Part shown: positions 25,516-36,475 of the stretch, piece after piece
Layout of the letters: every line of letters starts with the position of its first letter
Numbering within the stretch: position 1 is the first letter of the stretch
Notes under the pieces: generated by a model
Databases searched by the model: none
What the model was told of the DNA's origin: nothing
Seen by the model: the letters and a program-made list of their open reading frames with translations, nothing else
Assembly (NCBI RefSeq): GCF_021347895.1
Contig: NC_067120.1
Span: forward strand, 26,397,361-26,461,360
Source of the DNA: Acanthochromis polyacanthus
Taxonomy: Eukaryota; Chordata; Actinopteri; Pomacentridae
DNA: 64,000 bases
Direction of reading: 5' to 3'
Program-made: the position numbers and the translations under genes

Positions 25516-25521
25516 AATAAA
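25516..25521 (+). terminator. LTR polyadenylation signal
   Basis: AATAAA about 100 bp before the right end of the LTR, consistent with the R/U5 boundary. Confidence 0.6.
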
Positions 25522-25618
25522 ACGCTATATTGCATTTAAAGAGAAGTCTAATGAAATGATTATGATTCACCTATTCTGCATAGTGGTAAAAAGTTAAGTT
25601 GATTGTGTGCATCTGACA

Positions 25619-27230
25619 GATATCGATTACATCACTTGATTGACTTGTTTCTCAGCAAATCACGCCGGAGGAAACGTTAGATTGACAGGCCTGGTAGCCA
25701 ATGAGCTTGCTGAATGGCTTGAATATAAATCCCGCCTCTGCCAGCGGCTTTATATGATATTTCATTCGTGAGCTCCGGGCTCCACCTGCTGTTTCTCTGT
25801 ATTCCTCTCAATCTGTGTGTGTGATCGACACTGAAGCCTATCTGAAGTGATTTTTTGAGTTCTTTATGAGTTTTTGGAATGAAAATAATGTGAAAATGAA
25901 GTGAAAATAAATTTATACCATTCTGTAAAGAGTGTGCACAGTGTATAAAGATTGCATCCAACATTGACAGGGGCGGAGCATATCAGTACAAATACATGTG
26001 TGAAACACTCATTTCTTGTAGTATTGCTCTGAAATTTTGACCTGAACTATGTAAGACCCCAGGCTTTTGCAATATTGTGTTTTCAAGCTCTTACAGTACT
26101 GCCACACTGATTTTCAGGTGTTTTATTCGAGAAAAAAATTCATCCTAATTCAGTGTGTGCCAACATGAAATACTCTGTGCCAGTAGCACCTAGAGTAATT
26201 CTGACTGCACTGGGTGAAAATTCAGGTTGTCAGCTTTCAAATGAGACCCCAACCATGCATGTACTCCAAACAGTTCAAGAACAGCATTCAATTTACTTTC
26301 TGTAAATCTCAGTAGAAATTTCGGGCGGAAATTGCCCAGACCTTAAAGGGTTAAATCTAATGGTTCTTAAAGGTTACTTTAATCCAACTAGTTATTTAAA
26401 CATTACCCCTGAGGTTAGTTTTCCAAACCTCTAAAACGAACCTAGGAATATCAACAAGTGCCACAGTTTTAAGAGGAAAGCTGTCGTTAACAAACGTGGT
26501 CAATAAATCAATTCTACTACTTAGGTGGGCTGCTTAGTAAGAGAGTATTTATTGGAGTAAGAGGGGTAAGACGTTTGGAAGAAGACAGTTAGGACCTAGG
26601 CGAGTATTCCTCAACACCAGCTTAATTATTCTGCTGAAACCTGTTAGGTGGAATACTAATAGGCAGATAGAATCTAACCCTTTAAACGGAGAGCTGGTCC
26701 TGATTTAACCTGAGGCAAGGGTTAAAGAAGGCTATACTGACCGACAATATGTTTTTAATGGTTTAATGGCAAGGAACAGTATATATTAAGCTGTGGATAC
26801 ACACATAACACTTCAGCCCCAGGGATGCCCTGGAGGACAAAAAAATAAAAGAACTGTACCAGTGACCTAATGAGCAGCCTTTCAGAAAAGGTAAATATGA
26901 AAGAGCCCTGTACAGTCCTCCCGCAAAAAAAAAAAAAAACAACCAAAAAAAAAAAAAACATGTTAAAGTACCTTTAAATGAAGGCGATGTAATGCAGTGC
27001 CCTGTAAGTTGTATAATTTTCGGTGCCAACAAGTACAGAATACAGACAAAAACATTTCAAATGGGGGAAAAAACAAACAAAAAAAGACATGATTAGTGCC
27101 TGCTTAGGCTGCCCCATTATCCCATGATGAGTGCATTTGCAATAAAGAAAACACATGGTGAAGTGTCCTCTGAGGTGCAGTGCATGGGATAAACAATCCA
27201 TTGCAGTTCCAGTGTTAACGAAGTGCTCTA
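25619..27230. other. No recognised gene
   Basis: Contains two A runs at about 26926-26939 and 26947-26959. ORFs on the minus strand near 26755-27249 arise from these A runs. No domain or element end is recognised. Confidence 0.4.
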
Positions 27231-27905
27231 CAGTGCTGTGAAAAAGCATTTACCCCCTTCTCAAATTCTTATTTTTTGCATATGTTCCCCACCTTAATGT
27301 CTAAGACCATCAAATAAATGTAAATATTAGACAAAGATAATTCAAGCAAATAGAAACTGCAATTTTTAAATTATGATTTTATATATTAAGGAAAAAAATA
27401 TTAAAGCTGTATGAAAAAGTAATTGCCCCCTAAACTGCCCACCTGCTGCAAAACCCAAGTGGGCTTCAGCTTGAGGTCATGAACTGATGGTCCAACATTC
27501 TCCTTCAGGATTTTCTGGTAGAAAGTAAAATTCATGGTTCCATCAATTATAGCAAGTCGTCCAGGTCCTGAAGCAGTAAAGCAGCCGCAGATCATCACAC
27601 TACCACCAACACGTTTGACTGTTGGGGTGTGATGCTCTTTTTCTGAAATGCTGTCTTACTTCGATGCCAGATGTAACGAGACACACACCTTCTAAAAAGT
27701 TCAACTGTTGTCTCGTCAGTCCACACAATATTCTGCCAAAAGTCTTGAGGATCATTCAGATGTTTGTTTGCAAAATAAGACGAGGCTTTATGTTCTTTTT
27801 GGTCAGCACTGGTTTTTGCCTTAGAACTCTGCAATGGATGGTATTTTTGCTGAGTTTCTTCCTTATTGTTGAGTCACAAACACTGATCTAAACTGAAGCA
27901 AGGGA
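27231..27905 (-). mobile_element. Truncated Tc1-like transposon
   Basis: One terminal repeat is present at 27231 (cagtgctgtgaaaaagc) directly after a TA at 27229-27230. From there the transposase is read leftwards on the minus strand. Similarity fades after about 27905 and no second terminal repeat is found. The region between the second catalytic Asp and the terminal repeat is deleted. Confidence 0.8.
27401..27834 (-). pseudogene. Tc1-like transposase fragment, broken
   Basis: Two overlapping frames (27595-27834 and 27401-27598) together cover the middle of a Tc1/mariner DDE transposase. The first has FWQNIVWTDETTVELF with the first catalytic Asp. The second has CGCFTASGPGRLAIIDGTMN and YQKILKENV. 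The frame changes near 27596 and the block QQDNDPKH with the second Asp is cut after WVLQQ, so the second Asp and the Glu are missing. The N-terminal helix-turn-helix region is also absent. Not functional. Confidence 0.85.
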
Positions 27906-28746
27906 TTCTATCTGTCTGGATTCTATAGGTTCCCCTCCATTTTGTCTGGTAACACAAATGTCAGACATTACTAATTAATCGATCAGCAGGAGACTTCCTC
28001 CCACCCTGCTGCTCAAATTAATTGAGGTTTTAAATTTCACAAAATTATTTACACAGCAGCAGAACACCGGGCTGTGAGTCTGGAGATTAAAGACACAGAC
28101 GGACAGTTTTGGCAGCCCTCTGAGTGTCACTGCAGCTGTTTAAGAGAAGGTGAAAGACCATCTGACAGACTAAAACTTGGTTTCTGACTACAAGAACAAG
28201 TTTAAAACAGAGCCACATCGAAGAACCACTATTAGCACAATGGATATTGTATTTTTGAAGAAGATAACAGACACAAATGAAAAAAAAAATCATTGATTTA
28301 AAATAAATTATTCATATAATATGTATTTGCACACGTATAATAAAACGCATGACTGCACAAAAACAATATCTTCATTAGTCGTCAGACTATAGCTCAGTTC
28401 ATTAAGTATTTGAATTGAAAAAGTGAGAAGATGGTAAATAATACCAATCCCATTTTCTAAGCCCAAGTTGACACCTCAAAAATCCCACAACATCCAATTT
28501 ACAAATCGATATAACACTGAAAATAGATCAAATCCTTGCTGAAGAAGATAACAGATAATCGTTGGAGGTTAGAGGGGCTACACATGTAATCCTAAAACTG
28601 GAGTTATCCAGTAACTGATACTTTTCAAGCAGAACTTTTTTTTTTTACAGAACCATGTCTCAATGAAAGTTGCTCCCATAAAGAAGCATTTCCACAGTGC
28701 AACCACCCATTCATTGGCAAACTGAAATATACTTCCACTGATTGTA
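27906..28746. other. No recognised feature
   Basis: AT-rich sequence between the Tc1 remnant and a LINE 3' end. No ORF over 70 residues and no recognised repeat. Confidence 0.4.
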
Positions 28747-29200
28747 TGGTAAGGCAAGGCAAGGCAGCTTTATTTGTATAGCACATTTCATACATGAGGG
28801 CAACTCAATGTGCTTTACAGTAAAACACTAAAAGCACTGCAAACAATCACACAAGCATAAAAGAGCACAATTAAAATGACAAATATAATAAAACATAAAA
28901 GGAAAATTAGAAATATTAAAAAATAAATAAATAAAATTACAATTTGCATTTGGCAAACAGAAAAGTCTTGAGCTTTGATTTAAAAGAAGTGAGAGTTGGA
29001 GTGGACCTACAGCTTTCAGGGAGTTTGTTCCAGATATGTGGAGCATAATGAGTAAACACTGCTTTACCATGTTTAGTTAAAATTCTAGGGACTGAAAGCA
29101 GACCAGTACCTGATGACCTCAGAGGTTGAGATGGTTCATAACAGTTCAAAGATATGGCATAATTGCCACTGAAAAGTCTACAGATGGTATGGAGCACATC
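28747..29200 (-). mobile_element. 5'-truncated LINE 3' end (L2/CR1-like)
   Basis: The element reads right to left. The end of a reverse transcriptase ORF (29197 to 28937) is followed by a 3' UTR ending in the phrase cagctttatttgtatagcac and an aaggc repeat (28749-28766) as the terminal tail. This phrase is very common in fish LINE 3' ends. The left-over length of 450 bp is typical of 5' truncation. Confidence 0.75.
28937..29197 (-). pseudogene. LINE reverse transcriptase C-terminal fragment
   Basis: 86 residues containing LLSVPRILTKHGKAVFTHYA, PHIWNKLPESCRS and FKSKLKTFLF. The pattern 'hydrophobic-W-N-x-L-P-x-x-x-R ... F-K-x-x-L-K-T-x-L-F' is characteristic of the end of L2/CR1-type ORF2 proteins. 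Endonuclease and catalytic RT motifs lie upstream and are not present. Confidence 0.75.
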
Positions 29201-31206
29201 TGTTTCTAAAAAAGCAAATAAACAATGAGCTGAATATTTTCACCAGTTAAAGTGTGTATGATTTAGGTTTAACTGTGGATATAGTTGACACTCTTGTGTT
29301 GACTCTTTAAGACCGCAGGGATGAAACCTACTTTGAAGATCTCTGGAAACGAGAGAGAGCTACAACTAATGATTATTTTCACTGTCAATCTGTCAATTAC
29401 TTTCTTGATTAATTGCTTGGTCAATAAAATGTTACAAAAAATGTTGCTCAGTATCATCAGAATGCTGTTAAATCTCTTCTTTTGTCCACAACTAAAATAT
29501 ATTTAGTTTATTGTCACAGGATAAAAGACATATAAGAAGCTGCCATCAGATAATTTAGACTTACTGCCTTTCAAAAAATACAGTTTAATTGATTATTAAA
29601 ATAGTTTAATGTAATCAACTGATCAGCTAATTAATGTAGCAGTACTGCTGATCAAATAGTGCCTGACTCATGCTCGACACGCAAAAGAAAGAGTCTGAAT
29701 GGACTGTGTGATGCTCACGTTGTGAGCCAAACAATGACACTTTTGACAAAGGTGTCTGACTTTTCTTATGTTATTTAAATTCTAATTATCTCTTGAGCTT
29801 TATCATCAATTTAAAAAGATTCATTTTAGCAACCATTCAACGGAGTAATGCTGACAACCTAGGCACCCTTATAAAAATAGTTTCACCGTCAGTGCAAATA
29901 TGCTCGGATGTCAAATCAATCCAGCACTCTGAACAAGTCGCATATAGTAACTCATGCTTCTTATCTGTAAAATTATCCAATGCACATTTTGACACTTCAA
30001 GTCTGTTTCATACATCTGTCAGTGTCAAGTTCACATAATAACAGTGAATGCAGGATGGACTCCGAGTGTTGCCAATACCCAGGTGATAAATAGTCAATAT
30101 TGCACTTGAATGCATTTTGTGTAGACAAAGACAGAGCATCAGAGCTGGTGCTGCTCTGCTGATACATTGCAGTGTCTCCAGAGTAGACATGGTGGAAGTC
30201 TGAACTGTGTATCCGAGTCCAAAACTACAATACAATAAATAGGAATAGAACACAACATAAATTCCAAACTGATGGAACAGGCGATCTTTAAATACAGGTT
30301 CCAAGATAGTGTTTCCTATTACTGTAAGCTTGCTTACACAAGTGGTATTATCAGTCCTCATTTAATCAGAATGTTCGGGTATACTGTACTAGAAGCGACA
30401 AGAAAATATTCTTTGAAAATAAAGCAGAGTAGTGTCGAGAAAAATGATGCACTGACTCCACAAGAAATCATAGAAGACAATGGATCAGCAAGTTCTTCTA
30501 TTTCTGAAAATAACACTTTATCAGCACAGCTCGATGGCGTTCTGATTGCTTGGTTGATGCATACATTTCATCTTATGTGCAGTCATGATGGAATTATACT
30601 GACAGAGCATTACTCAAGCTTTCTTGTAAGTGCTCTACCATCATCAACAAGAAGCTGCTCATCATCACTGCTCCTATGTTCCCTTCATGCATAAAACATG
30701 TTGTTTCTCAGTATGTCTCTATTGCCTGTTTCATCTCAGATTGTCAGAGAGCCTGAACGCTTTACATATCAACAAAAAACAGATTTTAGTACAGTGTAAC
30801 GACAGAATAAGTTTCATTTTATTTATCACTGTGGAAGCAAAGGTCAGCTACAACTAAACCGTATTTTACTTTGAGACTAATAGATCAGAAAATGTTTTAA
30901 ATCACGCAGGAAATCGGTTAAGGTTTAACAAAAACCCAAACACTGATTTCAGTCAAGAAGTCAAGATTTAGCAAATCAGAAAATGCTTACAATTTTTAGT
31001 TTCTGACTTGCAAAAGACAGTCAATATTGATAACTTTTGCTAAAGTGAGCAAGGCTGAGAAAAGGCCTGGATGTTCAATGATAATCATTGTTTTCATGTC
31101 CATCTGTGCACAGCACAAGGTCATTTTGTTTGTGGGTACATCTATATTAAATGGTCACATTCCGATGTTGCTGCAGTTTCTGATCATCAATAACTAATAA
31201 ACTAGA
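29201..31206. other. No recognised gene
   Basis: ORFs at 30008-30361 (minus, 117 residues) and 30272-30694 (plus, 140 residues) overlap on opposite strands and resemble nothing I know. A 23-nt string at 30006-30028 is identical to one at 23603-23625. Confidence 0.4.
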
Positions 31207-31330
31207 ACAGCACTCAGAGAGCCCAGTACTTTGCCAAGGCTGCACAGTCGTCATATGATTTCCAATGGATAAGTCCCGAACTTGTAGTAGGATTGCAATC
31301 ATGTGATCATCAGCAGGCAGGTGACGAAGT
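31207..31330 (+). repeat. Unclassified dispersed repeat, copy 1
   Basis: Contains agcactcagagagcccagta, ccaaggctgcacagtcgtc, gtagtaggattgcaatcatg and catcagcaggcag, all with close matches in the same order at 47580-47730. Family unknown. Confidence 0.65.
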
Positions 31331-31931
31331 GTTTAATTGAGCAATGCTGCGCACAGAAAGATTCACAGATAAACAGAAGGACAAACGTACACTGATCGTC
31401 ACATAACTCCGCCACGTTCATTGACAAAGTAATAAACAAATGCTGCATTTCTGACAAAAATGCTGCATTTCTGGCAATGCCATATTGGAGAATATGGCAT
31501 TGGCCTTGGTGGAGTACTGCACTTGGAGTGCTTTTCTTGGATGTAGTGACCATGGCATCACCCACTGGTTTGGGAATTAGCATCTTGAAGCTTTGGGTCT
31601 GAAATTTGTCCATCACCATCTTGGTCTTTCAAAACTAAGCCCAGCAAGTAAGGGGTGGATATGACTGCTAGCTCAGAGACATGACACATTGTGATGAGGT
31701 AGCATTCTGTCAATCACGAGGTAGCCCTAAAATTTACGCTATTGAATCATTCATTTTAGTGTAAATGGGAAAACATACATCATGATACCGTGAACTCATT
31801 AGGATAATGTTTACTGAAGTAACAGATCAAGGGGGAAGCAGGGCTGTTTTCTCTAAGACTTCGATACAACCAACCTTTCTTTTGCAACCAGAAGTGTCAC
31901 CCCTTCCTGGCTGGTAGAAAGAATGCAGAGC
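31331..31931. other. No recognised feature
   Basis: A short direct duplication (gctgcatttctgacaaaaat / gctgcatttctggcaatgc) lies near 31440-31475. No other structure is seen up to the TA at 31932. Confidence 0.35.
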
Positions 31932-31933
31932 TA

Positions 31934-33549
31934 CAGTGCCTTGTGAAAGTATTCGGCCCCCTTGAACTTTTCAACCTTTCGCCACATTTCAGGCTTAAAA
32001 CATAAAGATATAAAATTTTAATTTTTTGTCAAGAATCAACAACAATTGGGACACAATCGTGAAGTGGAATGAAATTTATTGGATATTTTATACTTTAACA
32101 AATGAAAAACTGAAAAGTGGGGCGTGCAATATTATTCGGCCCCTTTACTTTCAGCGCAGCAAACTCACTCCAGAAGTTCAGTGAGGATCTCTGAATGATC
32201 CAATGTTGTCCTAAATGACTGATGATGATAAATAGAATCCACCTGTGTGTAATCAAGTCTCCGTATAAATGCACCTGCTCTGTGATAGTCTCAGGGTTCT
32301 GTTTAAAGTGCAGAGAGCATCATGAAGACCAAGGAACACACCAGGCAGGTCTGAGATACTATTGTGGAGAAGTTTAAAGCCGGATTTGGATACAAAAAGA
32401 TTTCCTAAGCTTTAAACATCTCAAGGAGCACTGTGCAAGCAATCATACTGAAATGGAAGGAGTATCAGACCACTGCAAATCTACCAAGACCCGGCCGTCC
32501 CTCTAAACTTTCACCTCGAACAAGGAGAAGACTGATCAGAGATGCAGCCAAGAGGCCCATGATCACTCTGGATGAACTGCAGAGATCTACAGCTGAGGTG
32601 GGAGAGTCTGTCCATAGGACAACAATCAGTCGTACACTGCACAAATCTGGCCTTTATGGAAGAGTGGCAAGAAGAAAGCCATTTCTAAAAGATATCCATA
32701 AAAAGTCTCTTTTGAAGTTTGCCACAAGCCACACCAAACATGTGGAAGAAGGTGGTCTGGTCAGATGAAACCAAAATCGAACTTTTTGGCCACAATGCAA
32801 AACAATATGTTTGGCGTAAAAGCAACACAGCTCATCACCCTGAACACACCATCCCCACTGTCAAACATGGTGGTGGCAGCCTCATGGTTTGGGCCTGCTT
32901 TTCTTCAGCAGGGACAGGGAAGATGGTTAAAATTGATGGGAAGATGAATGGAGCCAAATACAGGACCATTCTGGAAGAAAACCTGTTGGAGTCTGCAAAA
33001 GACCTGAGACTGGGACGGAGATTTATCTTCCAACAGGACAATGATCCAAAACATAAAGCCAAATCTACAATGGAATGGTTCACAAATAAACGTATCCAGG
33101 TGTTAGAATGGCCAAGTCAAAGTCCAGACCTGAATCCAATGGAGAATCTGTGGGCAGAGCTGAAGACTGCTGTTCACAAACGCTCTCCATCCAACCTCAC
33201 TGAGCTCGAGCTGTTTTGCAAGGAAGAATGGGCAAGAATTTCAGTCTCTCGATGTGCAAAACTGATAGAGACATACCCCAAGCGACTTGCAGCTGTAATT
33301 GCAGCAAAAGGTGGCGCAACAAAGTATTAATGCAAGGGGGCTGAATAATATTGCACGCCCCACTTTTCAGGTTTTTATTTGTTAAAAAAGTTTAAAATAG
33401 CCAATAAATTTCGTTCCACTTCACGATTGTGTCCCACTTGTTGTTGATTCTTGACAAAAAATTACAATTTTCTATCTTTATGTTTGAAGCCTGAAATGTG
33501 GCGAAAGGTTGAAAAGTTCAAGGGGGCCGAATACTTTCACAAGGCACTG
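31934..33549 (+). mobile_element. Full-length Tc1-like transposon with ~215-bp terminal inverted repeats
   Basis: The element runs between TA dinucleotides (31932-31933 and 33550-33551), the expected Tc1/mariner target duplication. The ends start cagtgccttgtgaaag and are inverted copies for about 215 bp, up to the gtggggcgtgcaatatta block (about 32130 and 33340). This long-TIR form is of the IR/DR type known from Tc1-like elements. The inside carries one transposase gene on the plus strand. Confidence 0.93.
32322..33330 (+). pseudogene. Tc1-like DD34E transposase, inactivated
   Basis: The first ATG (32322) opens with MKTKEHTRQV, then meets TGA at 32352 and, in the same frame, TAA at 32406. 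The frame then runs open to 32768 with a helix-turn-helix region and a GRPSKL linker. A frameshift between 32719 and about 32745, probably a small deletion, moves the rest into the frame of 32719-33330. There WSDETKIELFG holds the first Asp (residue 16 of that frame), QQDNDPKH the second (107) and NPMENLW the Glu (142), so the last two are 34 residues apart. The catalytic triad is kept but two stops and one frameshift disable it. It ends at the usual Tc1 C terminus (AAKGG..KY). Confidence 0.92.
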
Positions 33550-33551
33550 TA

Positions 33552-33985
33552 TATAGTGCCATCAACATCAAGACATTTCATTTAGTCAGATAAAGACCTT
33601 ACTAAATTTATACAGAGAAAATGGCAAGCTTTGCCGTAGTTTGGATTTCACAATAAGACAGGCATGCTTGGACCTTTTAGTGAATTTTAATTTTTAATGA
33701 CAATGTGTTTAGCCATAGACTGTATATACAGATGGACAAACTGTCTGTGCCATAAACCATAGGGTTCCTGAACAGCTGTTATGAAGTTCAGTGCATTTTC
33801 TCTAAATATTGCCAGCTTGATAGTGCCTGACCCCTACAGCTAATCCAAAAATGTAGAAAGAAAATGATTGTGAGATGTGTGGAGGAATGATTTCCCTGAC
33901 TTAGTGTGGGATTTTGATTGGAGCAAAGTGTGTGTCTATATCAAACTGGCTTTTAGAAATCCAGACCTTGTTCTTGTTCACAGTA
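33552..33985. other. No recognised feature
   Basis: About 430 bp between the Tc1 element and a hAT element. It may be part of an older L1 fragment that resumes at 36188, since the frame QTLFLFTVLM crosses the hAT insertion site, but this is weak. Confidence 0.3.
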
Positions 33986-34267
33986 CTTATGACTAGGGAT
34001 GGTTCGATCCGATCCGCTGGATCGGTATCGAGTTCGATCCAGGCCAAAATGACTGGATCGAGCATCGGACTTTTATATTAGAACTTGTTCGATCCGATCC
34101 ATAAGCCCAATCTATCTCCTATATCCTCATCTTCACTTTTCACGACATGCCGTAACACAGACGAGCTGTTGCCATGGTTACCATGTGCCCGTGTTTTCGT
34201 CACGTGAGCAGAGAGTGAACAGAAGCTTGGAGAGCTGTGGTCATCTCTTCCGTGTGGGAATTACTAT

Positions 34268-34534
34268 ATGGGAACGGAGGAGAAAAGTAAAATAGCTGAG
34301 AGCAACGTTTGCAAAATGAGTGTCTCAAGGGGTGGCAGCAAAACCGGACATTTTAACACAACAAACTTAATAAAGCATCTGCAGAAGCATCATGGAAAGC
34401 AGTACGGAGACTTTTTACAGGCGAGTGTAAAAAAAAAAAAAGTGAACCGCGGCAGCCATCGTTGCAGGAAGCACTACAGAAGAGTACAAAACTCGCTCCA
34501 ATGCCAAAATATAAAGAGAAAATTGCAGAGTTAA
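34268..34534 (+). pseudogene. hAT transposase N-terminal BED finger, remnant
   Basis: Contains CKMSVSRGGSKTGHFNTTNL and IKHLQKHH, the second half of a BED zinc finger (Cys and the H-x-x-x-x-H end visible). The same sequence is at 37256-37345 in copy 2. After about 34540 the similarity stops, so the catalytic RNase H-like domain is missing. An A run at 34430-34441 also shifts the frame. Confidence 0.75.
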
Positions 34535-34806
34535 TTTTTCTGGAAGACCTTGTGTGGTGGAAAATGTGGATCGTTTAGTATTTTTCAACTCCCGGACAAA
34601 TCAGACTCCCCCTTCGCGTGAACGCATGCGCCTTACGTTTCACTCTGTGGCCACTTGACGGCTTTTCTGTTGTACGTTTACTGTTTCTTTGTTGCTGTTT
34701 TCTACTGTTTTTTGGGTTAAATGTGATTAAGTAGCGAACTGTGGACATGTTTTTGTGTTAAATATGATTAGGTGACAGGTCTCTCTTCTCATCCGCACGT
34801 CCATCC

Positions 34807-35359
34807 TAACCTGGCAATAGCCAGATTAATAATTGTGTAGTACTTGATAGTACTCCACAATATCAATCTGGGACCGCTCCATGTAAATCCGTTCGGAGGA
34901 AAGAGGCACGGATTGGACAATGCAACAGTATGTCCCGCCTCTGACAGGTTTGTTTTTAGCCAATCGCGGGATCTTCACAACGAGCCGAGCCAATTGGTAG
35001 ATTAAACTCTTACCAAAACCCGTAGGTAAAAAAGCACAAACATCTTTACCATCCAGAAATGCGCAAAGCGCCTCTCGTTGTTCTTCCTTCAAAGAAGCGA
35101 TAGGAGATTCAGCTAAAACTGACTTAATAGCAGCATCTACACGATCGTTGTCCTCCGTTGCCGTGTTTGTTTTGATCTACTGGCGCTTGGTGTCGTCTTC
35201 ACACCCGAATATCCCGCCCCACACACGAATACTGCTGCGTGATTGGCCCGTGCCAACTTGGCTCTGTACAAACAGTGAATGCGGGAGCGGTGCAAGATGG
35301 TTTCTTGAGAGATTTGTGAACTCACAAATATCGCGAGAAATCAACTTGCTGGCAAGGTT
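34807..35359 (-). mobile_element. Insertion carrying a RecQ-like helicase fragment
   Basis: A 553-bp block lies between acgtccatcc (34797-34806) and acgtccaccc (35360-35369), a 9-of-10 match that looks like a target duplication. Ends taacctggcaatagcc and, inverted, aaccttgccagcaag share the first bases. Its coding content reads on the minus strand. A 9-10-bp duplication is typical of Mutator-like elements, but the ends are too short to decide the superfamily. It sits inside the hAT at 33994-36187, so it is younger than or carried by that element. Confidence 0.6.
34826..35175 (-). pseudogene. RecQ-type helicase N-terminal fragment
   Basis: The open frame from about 35175 to 34826 reads DAAIKSVLAESPIA, then LKEEQREALCAFLDGKDVCA and FLPTGFGKSLIYQL. 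The last is helicase motif I (Walker A) in the form typical of RecQ/WRN-like proteins (LPTGxGKSLxYQL), preceded by the Q-containing motif 0 (xxEQxEAL). No motif II (DEAH) or later motifs follow, and similarity seems to end after LARLVVK. Multicopy RecQ-like ORFs occur in fish genomes; that this one travels with a transposon is my inference. Confidence 0.65.
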
Positions 35360-36187
35360 ACGTCCACCCCACCGGTGTCTAAATGGCTTCAGGGGAGATC
35401 CTACGCTGCTCTCAGCTTCACTCGCATGAGAACGTTAGGACAAGATTTAATCACCAGATATTGTTTATATTCCATCAGTATTGTACACGTGTCAACAAAA
35501 TAATTGTTCATTGTGTTTTACATACAGTACAACATCAGCGGCCGCATGCAAAACAAGAAAGACATGAGATTGCACTATCACTGTTTACCCTTGTTTTTCT
35601 GTTTTTGTTTTGGTGCAGCAAATCAGGTGTATAGCCCTAGATTTTTATTGTTTTGATTGTGTGTCTTAAGAAGCCATGTGTAACTTACCGAGTACTACCT
35701 ACATTGTTCTAGTGGAGATGCTATTATTTTACGTTAATTCATAAAATTATTTATTGCAGCCTTGCAATGCCATTGAGGTACTATAATGTGACTTTTCTGT
35801 TTATACACTGGGACTATTTAGGTTAATTTAAATATGTGCACCAAGTTGCAGTTTTATTTCATACATTTGAATGGTGCAGCTGGGTCTGTTGTGTTTACAA
35901 ACACTGTTAAAAGCGATGTGAGCTTTAAGTTTTAATAAAGCCACAGCAGTTACACATAACTTGTTGTCACATGTTTTCCTTCTTTCTTTAGGGGACTAGA
36001 ACAGTTGTTGTACAATGAACGTGGTGTTTTTAGATGTCAGTATCAAGCAAATTACATCCATGTATTATTAACAACTTTTAGAATGACAAAAAGAATCATA
36101 TCTGTATCGGATCGGATCGGCCGATCCTCAAGGCTGCAGTATCGATATCGGTATCGGATGTGAAAAAGTGGTATCGAGCCATCTCTA

Positions 36188-36475
36188 CTTATGACGCCTT
36201 GTAAATTGTTTGCCATGCAATATATTGCAGATCCTACATGCAGTCTTTGTGCAATGGAGGTTCCCGGTGTGCTTTTGTGCATCTTTTGGGATTGCCTCCC
36301 TGTCACATGTTTTTGGAAGAAGGTTTCCTTACCTCCTTTCCTTATATATATATATATATATATATATTTTGTTAAATCAAGTTTGGTTAGATGTGCAATG
36401 CTCAAACGGTCTGCTTCTGCTTTACAAGTGTTGTACGGAGAAGATTACCAAACCCTGAGGAATTACTCATAAGCA
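36188..36475 (+). pseudogene. L1-like ORF2 C-terminal fragment
   Basis: The frame from 36191 reads LFAMQYIADPTCSLCAMEVP and CIFWDCLPVTCFWKK. The C-x-x-C ... F-W-D-C ... F-W pattern is that of the cysteine-rich C terminus of L1/Tx1-type ORF2 proteins. It is interrupted by a TA microsatellite (about 36344-36367) and carries no more of the protein. The hAT copy 1 duplication lies at its left edge, so the hAT may have inserted into an L1 fragment. Confidence 0.55.
36344..36367 (+). repeat. TA microsatellite
   Basis: Twelve TA units inside the L1-like fragment. Confidence 0.85.

Larger units (their letters stand above)
24179..25618 (+). mobile_element. Solo LTR (1,440 bp) of an LTR retroelement
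   Basis: The block starts TGTCA and ends TGACA, the inverted ends expected of an LTR, and is bordered by atat on both sides (24175-24178 and 25620-25623), a likely 4-bp target duplication. Inside are a TATA box (24731-24738) and, 780 bp later, a polyadenylation signal (25516-25521), in the U3-R-U5 order. There is no gag, pol or env sequence on either side, so it looks like a solo LTR left by recombination. Whether it is Gypsy-like or endogenous-retrovirus-like cannot be told from the LTR alone. Confidence 0.7.
33994..36187 (+). mobile_element. hAT transposon, copy 1, internally replaced
   Basis: Ends are tagggatggttcgatcc at the left and, inverted, tagagatggctcgatacc at the right. An 8-bp duplication cttatgac flanks it (33986-33993 and 36188-36195). 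Both features are diagnostic of hAT. The next inner parts are rich in gatcc/ggatc repeats (gatccgatccgctggatcgg). The transposase gene is reduced to its N-terminal BED finger, and the middle is occupied by unrelated sequence including a smaller insertion at 34807-35359. A related copy with more of the gene starts at 36949. Confidence 0.9.

Noticed and set aside
30008..30694. Host gene on either strand (117- and 140-residue ORFs)
   Set aside because: They overlap on opposite strands, have no domain that I know and no splice or promoter support.
34807..35359. Exon of a genuine host RecQ helicase gene
   Set aside because: Only motif 0/I is present, inside a hAT element and between short direct repeats, with no further exons on the minus strand in the window.
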